Assembly (NCBI GenBank): GCA_021399435.1
Contig: JAJTUP010000006.1
Coordinates: forward strand, 1,054,001 to 1,118,000
Length of the DNA stretch: 64,000 bases
Direction of reading: 5' to 3'
Source of the DNA: Diaporthe sp. PMI_573
Taxonomy: Eukaryota > Ascomycota > Sordariomycetes > Diaporthales > Diaporthaceae
The notes under the pieces were generated by a model that did not search any database, was not told the DNA's origin, and worked only from the letters and a program-made list of their open reading frames with translations. A program made the position numbers and the translations under genes. Every line of letters begins with the position of its first letter. Positions within the stretch are counted from its first letter, which is position 1. Below are positions 47,381 to 58,984 of this stretch, one piece after another.

Positions 47381-47584
47381 AGTGCTCAGTGCTGGTGTTT
47401 GTGCTGGCATGTCTGAGCTCGAGCAGCGGTGGTGCTGGGTTACTGCGGGAGGCTTCACTCGTACCTGAACGTTGGCCATGCAGAGACTGGTCAGATGGCT
47501 GATCTTGGACCCAGACACGCCAGGCGGTTTGAGGCCAAGCATGGCCTGGAGGCTGGTCTCCAGGTCTGCTACGGCGGACGACAT
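45021..47584 (-). CDS. seb1: CID- and RRM-containing transcription termination factor (Seb1/Nrd1 type)
   Basis: Four exons (47465-47584, 47050-47295, 46793-46880, 45021-46672) encode 701 residues. Residues 1 to about 150 form the RNA polymerase II CTD-interacting domain (KISHLTSLCMANVQ, VLVQKIYTHFKKAPSTHKLG, LYVVDSVTRKWL). A Pro/Ala/Gln-rich linker and an Arg/Ser-rich stretch follow. An RRM spans about 468-540 (RTLFVGGVNCSENELRNIF, RHAFVKMYSR), with the conserved extension TRWGVGFGPRDC after it. This order matches S. pombe Seb1 and yeast Nrd1, which read CTD phosphorylation and nascent RNA to control 3' end formation. The splice from exon 3 into exon 4 uses an acceptor GTAG. The tail is Gly/Arg/Asp-rich, then Pro/Phe-rich. 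The first intron holds a microsatellite. Confidence 0.93.
47345..47380. repeat. TGCTCG hexanucleotide array in the first intron of the Seb1-like gene
   Basis: About six near-perfect TGCTCG units lie inside intron 47296-47464. This makes the intron longer than the window's usual 60-110 bp. Confidence 0.85.
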
Positions 47585-48028
47585 GGTGCTTGATTTCGAA
47601 GGTGCCCAGTTGGACAAGCAGACTGCCACCCAAGACTTGCAATACGATCGGAGCTCAACAGCAGACCTCTGGCCCGTCCGACGGCGTCACTCTGTATACG
47701 ATGTGCACCAGTGCCTCGATCGCTCGCGGGCGACGACACAATCTCGAGATACGGTCTGCGTCTTCCTCGGGCAACGGTCAAAGTGAATCGACCCCGAGCT
47801 ACCCGACAAGTCGCAAACCAGAGCGAAGGCTACGCAGGCACAGTCAGGCTAGGCCACCTGAACCCGGGTGGATTGATCTGTAGAGATGTCTTGCGTACGA
47901 CGCGTGCTTTCTCGAATGATCTGGTCTTGTCCGAATTGATTTGGCAGCCAGAAATTATCAGGAAACACAGCAGTGTACGTCGGTCAGAGTGGTCAAAAGG
48001 GGCCCGTCAGTCACTCAAGACAGCCAGC

Positions 48029-48066
48029 CAGCCAGACAGGCAGGCAGGCAGGCAGGCAGTCAGGCG
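48029..48066. repeat. AGCC/AGGC tetranucleotide microsatellite
   Basis: Imperfect tandem GCCA then GGCA tetranucleotides upstream of the Seb1-like gene. Confidence 0.8.
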
Positions 48067-49040
48067 CCAAGGCCTACAGGGCTTTCCACTGCGAAGGTTG
48101 GCCACCAAATCTGGCGAGGCCGACGTGTGGCGAGCGTGGGCAGGGCAGGACCGAGGGCAAAAGTCGGTGCCGAAGCTTTACGTAAGGGGTTCCAGGGCAG
48201 GTGACGAAGAAGTCGAGATTACTGCAGATACGGTGTAGGGCACCAGAGCGGCGGAAGGGTAAGTCGATGAACAGATGGATGCCGACGACAAGAGAGATGG
48301 TGCTGTTTGATGTGACTGTTGGTTGTTGTCGCGGGTGTTGGCGAGGATGTGTTTGAGGGAAAAGAGATTTCAAGCGTCAGGCAGGTGCTGGTGTGGATGG
48401 TCTGGTTGGATCTTGGTCTAATAAAAGAGGGGGTGGGGCCAGTCCTGATTAGCGCCTGAGGTAGTGCCACCAAGTAGGAACCTGTGACTGCCACGCCCAT
48501 GCCACGCCACGGTACGCTCCGCTGCGTGCAGGCCTCGCTTCTGGCTGTCTGCACCGGACAGATGGGCAGGCTGGACGAATAGGAGACCTTGGCTCTCGCA
48601 ACTTACTTAATCAATTGACTGGTAGACTACCGCGGGTGACCTGTCAGTCCACAATACACACACAGTATGTCACATTTGGTTTCCAAGAGCCGTCATTATC
48701 ACCGTGATACTTGATATTTTACTGTCACTAGGAACAGCAGGCAGAGATGGCCCATGTTACTCACCTACGATCATTCCCTCTTGGCTATGTCCAGTGGCTT
48801 CAAGGGGACAATCATCACATCGGAAAACAGAAAACTATAGGATGACAGCAAATGGCTGTGACGAGCTCTCAGCTGGGCTGCGGCGGCGGCGGCAGCAGCA
48901 GCAGCAGTAGCGACGGGCGACCTCGGAATCGCGAATGCCACCTGCCACCTGCCACCTGGGCAATCGGGCCTAGCAGGCACCTTCGATCCCGAAACGTAAT
49001 CGCCGTTGACGAGACGACCAGGGCCCGTGTCGACTGAGCC

Positions 49041-49059
49041 TTTTTTTTTTTTTTTTTTT
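49041..49059. repeat. Poly(T) run
   Basis: Nineteen consecutive T bases upstream of citrate synthase. Such tracts exclude nucleosomes in fungal promoters, but this one is about 790 bp from the start codon. Confidence 0.9.
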
Positions 49060-49269
49060 GTTTTTGTTCTTGTTCTAGCTGCCAGCTCAGGTACCGTACC
49101 TTGCGACGGCACTACTGGTCTTTTCAGGGCAGGGCTTCGTTGGGTTCCCGACAACTCTAAGCTTATGTGAGAAGGAATGCTCGAGCGGTCGGTGGGAATC
49201 AAGCCTGATAAATGCACAGGATGCGAACCGGAGTCCGGAGGGAGAAAAAAAAGGGACAAGCTTCGGAGC

Positions 49270-49277
49270 TGACGTCA
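49270..49277. promoter_or_regulatory. Palindromic CRE (TGACGTCA) upstream of citrate synthase
   Basis: An exact eight-base CRE lies 571 bp before the citrate synthase start. bZIP factors of the ATF/CREB class bind this word. Occupancy is unknown, and a single eight-mer can occur by chance. Confidence 0.3.
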
Positions 49278-49847
49278 ATCCGCGAAAACGCCTGGACCCA
49301 GAATATTTCCCCGTCGTCAAGTTCTGGGGAGGGCGATGCAGGTACTGTACATCCGGGGACTAGCCTCGTTGATAGGGAGAGACGTTGCACCGCCTGCCTG
49401 TTCCTGTTCCAAGCACGTAGGAGCATCACTGAGGTGAGAGGCTCGGGAGGACCTCACAAAGAGGCAATTGCAATGCCTAAGTAGTCATGTCCATGGTAAT
49501 TATGCCCCCGTGTCAGTCACCGTCAGAGACGACACGTTGAGGAGTGCGAGCCAAGGTGCGAGTCTTGAAACTGAGCTGAGAGCCGCAGGCCGCATTGATG
49601 GGCTGTGCTATCTCCAAGCCGTACCTGTACATGGCCAGCGCTGCGTCGCGCTGCGACCCCCAACCAATTCACATCGGCTATCTCTGGAGTCCACCATCCA
49701 TCCGCTCTGCCGAATTTTGCGCCGCCCTTGCGTTCTTTTCTCTGGCCTTTTTTAAATCCCGACAACTTTCTTCTGTTTTCTTCCTCCAGTCCATCTATCC
49801 GTCTCTCCCTGCTGCCTGTGCCTCTGCCCTGTGCATCTGCATCCACA

Positions 49848-51619
49848 ATGTCTACTGCCATGCGCCTCGGTTCTTCCGCCCTGAGAACTTCTCTCAGGGC
49901 TCCTGCTTTCTCGGCCGGAACCACCTCCTTCCAAGCTATCCGATGCTACTCCGCCAAGACCCAGGTACGTCGCCGCCGTTGGGAGCTGTAAGAACAGCTT
50001 CCAAACCTCCGCGCGTCGGCCGTGACCATCAGTCTGGCCTCGGCCGTCCATGCCTAGCTTGTCCCGCTGACCCACCATCCTCTTGCCAGACCCTCAAGGA
50101 GCGCTTCGCCGAGCTTCTGCCCGAGAAGATCGACGAGATCAAGACCCTCCGAAAGTCAGTCACCAAGAGCCCGCCTGTTTGGTCTTGTTTCATGCGCATC
50201 TAGGAGGACCAATGGCTGCTGACACGGGCATACACATCTAGGGAACATGGCTCCAAGGTCGTCGACAAGGTGACCCTCGACCAGGTCTACGGTGGTGCTC
50301 GTGGCATCAAGTCCCTCGTCTGGGAGGGTTCCGTTCTCGACTCCGAGGAGGGTATCCGCTTCCGTGGCAAGACCATCCCCGAGTGCCAGGAGCTTCTCCC
50401 CAAGGCTCCCGGCGGCAGCGAGCCCCTGCCTGAAGGTGAGCTTGGTCACTGACACCCCCGCCAGCGATTCCCGCGAGCTTGTGCTAACATCTCAGGTCTC
50501 TTCTGGCTGCTCCTGACCGGCGAGGTCCCCACCGAGCAGCAGGTCCGTGATTTGTCCGCCGAGTGGGCCGCGCGATCCGATGTGCCCAAGTTCGTCGAGG
50601 AGCTCATCGACCGCTGCCCCTCCGACCTGCACCCCATGGCACAGCTGTCCCTCGCCGTTACTGCCCTCGAGCACACCTCCTCGTTCGCCAAGGCCTACGC
50701 CAAGGGCATCAACAAGAAGGAGTACTGGGGACACACCTTCGAGGACTCCATGGACCTGATCGCCAAGCTGCCCACCATTGCCGCCCGCATCTACCAGAAC
50801 GTGTTCAAGGGAGGCAAGGTCGCCCCTGTCCAGAAGGACAAGGACTACTCCTTCAACTTCGCCAACCAGCTAGGCTTCGGCGAGAACAAGGACTTCATCG
50901 AGCTGCTGCGTCTCTACCTGACCATCCACACCGACCACGAGGGTGGCAACGTCTCCGCCCACACCACCCACCTGGTCGGATCCGCCCTCAGCTCCCCATT
51001 CCTGTCCGTCTCCGCCGGCCTCCAGGGTCTCGCCGGCCCCCTCCACGGTCTTGCCAACCAGGAGGTGCTGAACTGGCTCCAGGAGATGAAGAAGGCCGTC
51101 GGCGACGACCTGTCTGACAAGGCCATCACTGATTACCTGTGGTCCACCCTGAACTCGGGCCGTGTCGTCCCCGGCTACGGCCACGCCGTGCTGCGCAAGA
51201 CTGACCCCCGCTACATGGCCCAGCGCAAGTTCGCCCAGGAGAAGATGCCCAGCGACCCCATGTTCCAGCTGGTCAGCCAGGTCTACAAGATCGCCCCCGG
51301 CGTCCTGACCGAGCACGGCAAGACCAAGAACCCCTACCCCAACGTTGACGCGCACTCTGGTGTCCTCCTGCAGTACTACGGCCTGACTGAGGCCAACTTC
51401 TACACCGTGCTGTTCGGTGTGTCCCGTGCCATTGGTGTCCTGCCCCAGCTGATCATCGACCGCGCCGTCGGCGCCCCCATTGAGAGGTAAGCTCCCAGCG
51501 TTGAAATCAGCCTCGAGATGCTGCTGCTTGTACGGACCTGAGTGACTGACGCGCGCGTAATCTGCAGGCCCAAGTCCTTCTCCACCGAGAAGTGGATCGA
51601 GATCACCAAGAAGCTGTAA
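49848..51619 (+). CDS. cit1: Mitochondrial citrate synthase
   Basis: Five exons (49848-49964, 50090-50154, 50242-50435, 50496-51486, 51568-51619) encode 472 residues. The first exon is a classic mitochondrial presequence, Arg/Ser/Ala-rich without acidic residues ([18 protein letters not shown]). The catalytic triad contexts are all present: GPLHGLAN (first His), [16 protein letters not shown] (second His) and NVDAHSG (Asp). The enzyme condenses acetyl-CoA with oxaloacetate in the matrix. The second intron uses the less common donor GTCAGT and leaves only a 65-bp second exon. Codon bias is strong, as expected for an abundant enzyme. The C-terminus is EITKKL; KKL is at best a weak peroxisomal signal. 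The citrate carrier gene lies 1.7 kb downstream on the same strand. Confidence 0.98.
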
Positions 51620-52616
51620 TCGAGTTCAGAGGCATTTACTTTGTGTGGATTGATACCGGCATTTTTGAGAGCAGGATGATTAAAGAGCAATTTCGCAGAC
51701 TGGGCGTGTTATATACAGGGCACGAGGAATCAAGACGATAGACCAAAAGGGATGCTTTTGCGAGTGCTATTGAACCGACTGGGGGAGGTAGAAGCAGGGA
51801 GCGATACCCATGCCTGGCGCTTGTATACTACATTATGTATCCCAAAATTGTGTACGATGTGAACGAACATCGGAATCCAGGGAGCCAGCCTGGTGTCATA
51901 AGAATCTGTTGTTCTGTGATGGCTTCCCGTTACAGGGCGTTGGACATGAAATAACCTGCAGTTGTACAATCCGCCCGCACCCGGCAACCTGCACCGTCCA
52001 GACCCGTACCGTGTGCGACCGAGACTCCCACCAACAGCTGCCCCATCGGCCAAGCATTGGCGCTGACAAGCTGACTTGGGGGGGTGTTACTCGGGCTTCC
52101 ACCCGGTGGCTTGGTGCTCGTATCTCACTGATGGCAGCTGTGGAAGCCCGAAACCGACCGTGCTAAGTGTCCCTGTCGAGCTGCTGAGCAGGGGAGAGAG
52201 AGAGAGAGAGAGAAAAAGAGCAAGAAGACGGCGCAGGAGAAATGAACTCGATGGGTTCGCAGACCGGGACAGAAAGTCAATCGACCGACCCCTGCCCAGC
52301 CGAAGCCTCAACTGGCCTGCGAAAATTGAACGTTGGGAAACGTGGGGCCCCATTGTTGAGCCTGTTGAGCAGTGGGAAGCTCCGAAGCGGCACTACCAGA
52401 AGATACCCGGCCCTTGCACGCATGACATGTGTTGGTCAGAGGTACCTTCTGCTGCCAGCCCGTCGGAGCTGTCCTGTAGAAACCCGAGCGGGAGGCACGT
52501 TCAGGTGTCCAATTGCTTGGGTACCGTAATACGCAGGGTACCCAGGTACCCGAGCAGCTCACGTACGCCGATCACCAATTGTTTGGAGCCGATTGAGTGA
52601 GAGAAAGCCCGAGAGG

Positions 52617-52644
52617 TAGAGAGAGAGAGAGAGAGAGAGAGAGT
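52617..52644. repeat. GA dinucleotide microsatellite
   Basis: An almost uninterrupted GA run in the yhm2 upstream region. A shorter one lies at 52195-52213. Confidence 0.85.
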
Positions 52645-52838
52645 GAGAGAGTGAGCCTGCCCTTTCTTTGTCGTGTCCGCCGTCCGCAGCTGAGATTCCA
52701 ACCCAGCCAGATCTCCTATTCCATCCTTCCATCTCACTGCTTCATCGAAAACAAGTTCGCAGTCAACTCAGACTACCCGTCAAGAACAGCAACAAGACAT
52801 TGGAAGTCCCAATTACCCCACAAGTGTAAGTGTGCTGC

Positions 52839-52871
52839 TCTGGTCTGGTCTGGTCTGGTCTGGTCTGGTCT
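52839..52871. repeat. TCTGG pentanucleotide microsatellite
   Basis: About six tandem TCTGG units upstream of yhm2, possibly inside a 5' UTR intron. Confidence 0.85.
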
Positions 52872-53341
52872 CCCCCCAGACGAACAAGCGACGGACGTGG
52901 GGGAGCTCCCCCAAGCTGGCGCACTCCGGCGAATAGCACCCGCACACCGAAGAGTTGCCGACAGTTCTGATCTGACATGTGCGAGTTTGCAGATCCGCGA
53001 GAGACCACTTCCCCAATTCTCATCCAGAAACCCTTCCCTTCATTCCCTGCAGTCTGCAGTGCGACAAGTGGTCACATCCGGGTTCTGAAGTCTGTTCCTC
53101 ATCGACACTACTGAGTAGACCGTTCTTATCAGCCTCTGGTATGCTTCTTCAGCCTCAGCTCCCACAGACCGCGCACACTTCCCAGGTGGCCAGACCTGTG
53201 TTATACAATGCGCCATTTCTAACCTGTGTGACCTCCGAACAGCATAGTCGAGTCCGCCTGATCCTCGACAGAAACACCCCGCGAAGAAGCACACTGCCTC
53301 CCTTGGTCAGGGCCCCTTCCCGTTAGACACCCGCCATCGTC

Positions 53342-54383
53342 ATGTCCGCCGCCGCAACCACCCCCTCGGGGAAGACCCTGGAGAAGAAGCCCATCAAGTT
53401 CTCCAACCTGCTCCTCGGAGCAGGCCTGAACATGTTCGAGGTCACCACCCTCGGCCAGCCCCTCGAGGTCGTCAAGACCACCATGGCCGCCCACCGCAGC
53501 GACGGCTTCGCGAGCGCCCTGGGCCGCATCTGGTCCCGCGGTGGTGTCCTGGGCTTCTACCAGGGTCTCATCCCCTGGGCCTGGATCGAGGCCTCCACCA
53601 AGGGCGCCGTGCTTCTCTTCGTCGCCTCCGAGGCCGAGTACTACGCCCGCGCGGCCGGCGCCTCCGAGTTCGTCGGCGGCATCACGGGCGGCGTCACGGG
53701 CGGTGTGGCTCAGGCCTACGCCACCATGGGCTTCTGCACCTGCATGAAGACGGTCGAGATCACCAAGCACAAGGTCGTCGAGTCCGGCGGCAAGCCCCCC
53801 TCCACCTGGGCCACCTTTGCCGACATCTACCGCCGCGAGGGCATCAAGGGCATCAACAAGGGCGTCAACGCCGTCGCCATCCGCCAGATGACCAACTGGG
53901 GCTCCCGCTTCGGCCTGTCCCGCCTGTGCGAGACGGGGATCCGCAACGTCACCGGCAAGCAGGACGGCCAGAAGCTGAGCCCCTGGGAGAAGATCCTCGC
54001 CTCCGGCTTGGGCGGTGGCCTCTCCGCCTGGAACCAGCCCATCGAGGTCATCCGCGTCGAGATGCAGAGCAAGACCGAGGACCCCAACCGCCCCAAGAAG
54101 ATGACCGTCGGCAACACCTTCAGGTACATCTACGGCACCAACGGCCTCAAGGGCCTGTACCGCGGTGTCACGCCGCGTATCGGCCTGGGCATGTGGCAGA
54201 CCATCTGCATGGTCGCGCTCGGTGACATGTAAGTCTACGCGGGATCGGCCCCAACCCCAAAACCCCACCATTTCCCCCAGCACATACGAGTGGGATGGCA
54301 TACTAACAGGTGATTCCACAAACTACAGGGCAAAGCAGGCTGTCGAGAGGGTGACCGGCGAGGCGGTCACGGCTAAGCATTAG
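53342..54383 (+). CDS. yhm2: Mitochondrial citrate/oxoglutarate carrier (Yhm2)
   Basis: Two exons (53342-54228, 54329-54383; donor GTAAGT) encode 313 residues, the family's usual length. Carrier signatures appear in the first and third repeats: QPLEVVKTTM and QPIEVIRVEMQSK. The highly conserved segments GLIPWAWIEASTKGAVLLFV, MGFCTCMKTVEITKHK, NKGVNAVAIRQMTNWGSRFG and YRGVTPRIGLG identify Yhm2 and not the Ctp1 tricarboxylate carrier. Yeast Yhm2 sits in the inner membrane and exchanges matrix citrate for cytosolic 2-oxoglutarate, supporting cytosolic NADPH through isocitrate dehydrogenase. The last 18 residues, ending TAKH, come from the small second exon. Strong codon bias is seen. Confidence 0.97.
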
Positions 54384-55148
54384 AGCGGCAGGCGTTAGGA
54401 GAGTGGACACTCCCGGCTAGGTTCACGAACAACATTACGCTTCTCGAGATGATGTGTACGAAGGGGTTAGAAGAAGAGGGACATGTGAGGTTTTATGTGC
54501 GCTAAATCGCGGCGTGATATTTCATGGCTTGCCGAGTGCTGAATGGAACTATTTTCTTTTTCTTTTTCTTTAATCTTTGGTCTGTGCTGTGTCAGCATTC
54601 AGTATCATGAGATAGACAGGGCGGGCGTTCCGGGCTTGAGCTCCGAGTCCAGTTGCATTGCATATAGAGAAATATGTTGATGCAACATGCGCGAATCCCC
54701 GGTGATTTAGTCTTGTCTCCTCAAGTGGTCAAAAGATCATGGTACATGTGCATGTCACAAAACATATGCGCGCATAGTCTGGTTATCATCTCTGCAACCG
54801 AACGTTAGAGACTCGGGGGACAAACGTGTTCCCGGAAATACGCATCTTTCAATTACACCTAGATATGCTGGTTGACAAGATGCGAAGGCAAGCCGAAATA
54901 TACCACCGGGCTGAGACTGCGCTAGCAATCCCACCGTCCCTGACAATGGACCACGCAATCTAATACACAAGAAGGGTCCCTTCTCTCTACGTAATGCCAG
55001 CATTTGAGCAGAGTAACCCCCATCTCCGGGCTCTTGTGCAAATGATTCTCAAGCAAGTAAGAGCTTTGTCTCGCCTCGCATCCCCCAACGGCTACATCGT
55101 GCGCAGGCGCAGCAGACTAGCCAGGTGGACAGCCGCTATAGCCCTTAT
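54384..55148. other. Intergenic, convergent 3' flanks
   Basis: Convergent ends of yhm2 (+) and the large WD40 gene (-). A CTTTTT-rich tract lies at 54552-54575. No gene is seen. Confidence 0.55.
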
Positions 55149-58100
55149 TCAGTAGCCCATACCGTCGTCATCCTCCTTGTTACGGTCGACGACACCCTTC
55201 TTGAGGTTCTCCTCAACCTCATCGATATAATCGAGCCCGCAGTACTCCACGCCGTCGTGGAGCTCCTGCAACGGCACGCGGTCTCTTTCGAGGGCGTCTC
55301 GGGTCTCGAGGCTCAGCCCCTCGAACTCTAGATCGAGCTTGCGGTTCTCTTCATGTTGCATCGCCACCTCAGTCGCCCCGGGCTCTTCTTCATCAACGTC
55401 CATGTGGCCGACGTCCCCACTGGACTGGCCAATCCTCTTCACACGCTTGGTCTGTAAGGGAGCCTTGGCGAACATTCTGCAATTGACCTGCTGCTGGCTC
55501 TCAACGTACGCCATGAGCTCCTTGGTCGGGTCGTGATCGGCGTGCGCCTCGCAACGGAACAGCCCCGTATCGGCGTAATTGAAGTCCTGGACCATCCCCA
55601 CGGCGGGATCTCCGCTGAACTTCAGCTGCCGCGCGGTGACATAGCCGCGTGCCAGGTCGGCGTTGGTCTCCCGTGTCTGGAGGAGCTGCGGCGGAGGTGG
55701 CGGCTCATGATGCGGTGTGATGGGCGTTGGTCTGCGCCGCGTCATCGCACCCAGTCCCGGAGGGCCAGACAGGCTTATAAAGGACGGTGGTTTCTCCTCG
55801 TCTTCGCCGACAGAGAGGATGAAGACGCGCCCGCTTGCGTCCCCGATCACGAGCTTCGAGTAGTCAGGCGAGAATGCGCCGTGTGAGATCTGAGCTGGTG
55901 CTTCGAGGATGACCCTGCCTTTGGCTTCTTTCCCTCGGATGTTCCAGACCTTGACCACTCCATCCGAAGATCCAGTATAGAACCGATCCATCGACGCCGC
56001 CCAAGCTGTAAACTTGACGCCCGTGTCGTCTTCGTTATCCCCGACAGCGATGCCCTCCAGAGGGGGCCCGTGAGCGAGCACATGGATAGGCCTCCTTCTA
56101 AGGGTCTCTGGTTGCGCTGAATCCCAGACGTATGTCTTGCCATCCGTACAGCCGGCCGTGAGGTAGAAGAACGCAGGGCTATTGGGCATGATGGTAAGCT
56201 CGTTGATGTCAAGAGCCGTGCAGTCGAATGACTTCACGAATTTGAATTGTACATCCTGATCAAGGGTCTTGTCTCTAGCAAAGATCCTGACTTGCGTTCG
56301 AATGCCAGCATCGAAATCACCTGCCGGCGAAGTTGCTGCAATGAACTCGGGCCGATAGGGGTGCCAAAGCACCTCGAAGACATTTTGGGTATTTGCGCCC
56401 GGAATCCGAACCGCCTGTCCCGTGTTGCCATCCCACAGACAAAGCTCGCCGGTGTTCAGGCGATCCTCGGGGATGTCATTTTCGTCGTCTGTGAGACTGC
56501 GCGGAGAAAAGCCAACCAGTAAAAGATGACGGACGCTCTCCTCAATGCCCCATTTCATTGTCGACGGAAAATATGCCCATTTGTTGGAAAAGCTTCCATC
56601 TGCATCGGGTACCCTAGTAGCCGAAAACGATGTATATGAACTTCCTGAGGTATCCTCTGGGTCGACCGTGTAAATTCTGACAGCGACCATTGGCACGTCG
56701 GCAGCAGTGGCCACCAGACCTGTCGGGTGTTCCAGCTGGGAGGCCTGCACAAAGTTGACGAAGCCTTCGTGCATCCAGGTTCCGATACATTGCATCGAGG
56801 AACCTGATTTGTCGACTCTCCAGACCTTGGCGCTCCGGTCGAAGCCAGATGTGTAGCTCCGGTCGTGTATTGGATCGTAGTCTGACGAGACAACAGATGT
56901 GTACAGCCATGGATCTTGGGACTCACGCATATCATCTGTAGAGTTCTCGCCCTTCTCGATAATTGGGCGAGGAATGCGGTGATCGGGATAAGACTTCAAC
57001 TTAGTGAGCGCTGGAGCGACCGAGCCCAGTAGAAGGTTTCCAGGCTTGTTATACTGCTGATTGTGAGAGTCCATGTGCACGGTAGTACCGGCGACATATG
57101 CAGAATTGGATACCCAGCTGACTGCAGAGATATCGCCAGCGCAGTTGGTGAACTCTGACCTGAGCTCGAGACCGTCTTCAAGGCTCTTGCGGAACTCATT
57201 TGTGAGGTGCCTCATCTGGGTCGTTCTGAAGCGATTGCCGGTGACCTCGCGCGCCATCAGAAGCGACGAAAGACGGCTATCTCGCAGAGCCTCGCCGCGT
57301 CTATCAAAGACGTCTTTCTCTATTGAAAGTATGCGTGGTTCGTGGACCCTTGCTTTCTTTTGAGATACATCTCGGAGAAAGCCCTCGATGTCGGCCGGAC
57401 TTCTGTACTCGGTTTTGAGCTGTTTGGCGAGGTGAGCGATGTCCTCCTCGCTCTTGAGCCACTTGAGAAGTTTGGCCAGGTCCTTAACCGGACCGTCGTG
57501 CTTCTTATCGGACCCTAGCACTCGTCGAGCCGCCAGCTGGAGCTTGCGGGCTTCCTCCAGAGTGAAGTCCACGTGGAAAATATGCGGCTTGTCCAGATCG
57601 TTCGGCCCTATCCTACTGAGCCGGCCACTACCCTTCAAGAGCTCTTGCTGTTTCCTAGCCTCAAGATATGGACGACGCTCGAGAGAGAAGTAGGCTGAAG
57701 CAGATTGGCGCGTCACATCGTGACCATCCCTGCTGGACTTCCAAGCCGCGACCTTAGCACGAGAACGGTAGTTTGCCGGGGATGTTGGGGCTGTTTTCGC
57801 AGCAGACCTCGGTTTTGTCGAGGAGGGAGGTGTATTCGGCCGCATCGGACGGGGTGCAGCCGTGGGGCGAGACCCCGTTGGCAGCATAACATATTCGGAT
57901 CGCGTCTCTTGAGTGACGCCGTGCTGTGCGATCGGCTCCCTGTGCTGGTGCTGGTGCTGGTGCTGGTGCGGCTTGTCGGCGGTGGTCGGCAGGCGAGAGA
58001 GGTTCTGCAATGGGCTCGGAGCAGGCGCGGCCACAGAGGGAAGTCCATTGGGAAGCGCTGCAGGGGCGGAAGGAGCGGGCGATCGAGTAGCAGCAGGCTG

Positions 58101-58910
58101 GCCGTTTACAGGACCAGGAGCTCGAGAGGGAGGGATCGCGTTTTGTTGGGCTGATAGGAATCCGCTTAGTGGTGAGCGAATGAATCGCATCCGTCGAAAG
58201 CCCTAGGCACACCTGTCAGTTTTGTAGTCTTTCCTCACCAGCCACGCTTCATCTTACCGGCAGAGTAGCGAAGTCCTTAGCTAACGCTCTCGCGCGATGA
58301 GTGACAGCTCCAGCCAGCCGGTCGGGTAGGCCTCCATTCCGTCGAACTTCATCTTCGTATTCTCTTGCAAGGGCCGATTGGATCTGTTCGCGCCGGGGTT
58401 GTCAGAACCGTCTTCCAGTGGGGCATACCTGTCGCAAGTGTCCTGTGACGGCTGGCTTACCTCTGCTTTGAGCTTGTCTTCGTCTAGACCCTTATTCCTG
58501 AACGGTTCAACGGCACCCCTCGCATAGGAAGAAAGGTAATTGCCCACAGATTTCGTGATGACCTGCTCGTGGCTCACCATCCCACGCGGAGGCCCCGAAA
58601 GCTTCTGCCGTTTTGCAGGTGGCGGAAGGGCGAAGGAAGGAGTTGGGGCGATAGGACGATGAAACGTCTGGACTGGGGCAGGACGAGGTTGCTCGTAAGG
58701 ATGCGTATGCGCGCCGCCGTGGGACGCGGGATCGCCCCGCGACACGGGGTTCGCGAACCCGGCATGGTTGCGAAACCGGTTGGCTAAGCGGTCAGCGCTG
58801 CCATTTTCAATGCCAGGTAGAGAAGGCCGTTGTTGTCGCTGAGGCTTCCGCTTGTCGTCATCGTCATCGTCACCGGTGAGGTCGATATAGTCTCTGGATG
58901 GCGGCGCCAT
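55149..58910 (-). CDS. Large WD40 protein, candidate DIM-9/Raf1 heterochromatin factor
   Basis: Three exons (58461-58910, 58258-58383, 55149-58202; donors GTAAGC and GTAAGA) encode 1209 residues. The first two exons are easily missed but join without a stop through LKAE/IQSALAREYEDEV and FATLP/GFRRMRFIR. The N-terminus is disordered and holds a SUMO-interaction-like motif (YIDLTGDDDDDD, about residues 8-18) and a His-Gln repeat near 271. A helical segment (FTLEEARKLQLAARRVLG) precedes a WD40 propeller (RSYTSGFDRSAKVWRVD, EVLWHPYRPEFIAATSP, YLTAGCTDGKTYVWDS, FYTGSSDGVVKVWNI, HGAFSPDYSKLVIGDASG). I recall fungal proteins of this layout annotated as Rik1-associated factor 1. Its Neurospora counterpart DIM-9 is in the CUL4-DDB1 complex that directs H3K9 methylation. 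That identity is an inference; the WD40 call is firm. Confidence 0.85.
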
Positions 58911-58984
58911 CACGACTTCTCGGCTCGAGCGACACGAGTTTATTTAAGTAGGCATAGCCGTTGCTAGAGGCGCGTCACAAGAGC

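Larger units (their letters stand above)
47585..49847. other. Divergent intergenic region upstream of seb1 and citrate synthase
   Basis: It holds GCCA/GGCA repeats at 48029-48066, a GGC/AGC-type repeat near 48880-48909, a T-run of 19 at 49041-49059, and a pyrimidine-rich leader at about 49730-49810 before the citrate synthase ATG. A full palindromic CRE word lies at 49270-49277. No gene is supported. Confidence 0.55.
51620..53341. other. Intergenic: citrate synthase 3' flank and yhm2 promoter/leader
   Basis: It holds GA runs at 52195-52213 and 52617-52644 and a TCTGG array at 52839-52871. A splice donor-like CAAGTGTAAGTG at about 52821-52832 suggests that the carrier transcript may have a 5' UTR intron. 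No other gene is seen. Confidence 0.55.

Noticed and set aside
51604..51619. KKL at the citrate synthase C-terminus as a peroxisomal signal
   Set aside because: It does not fit the usual small-basic-aliphatic consensus, and the protein has a clear mitochondrial presequence.
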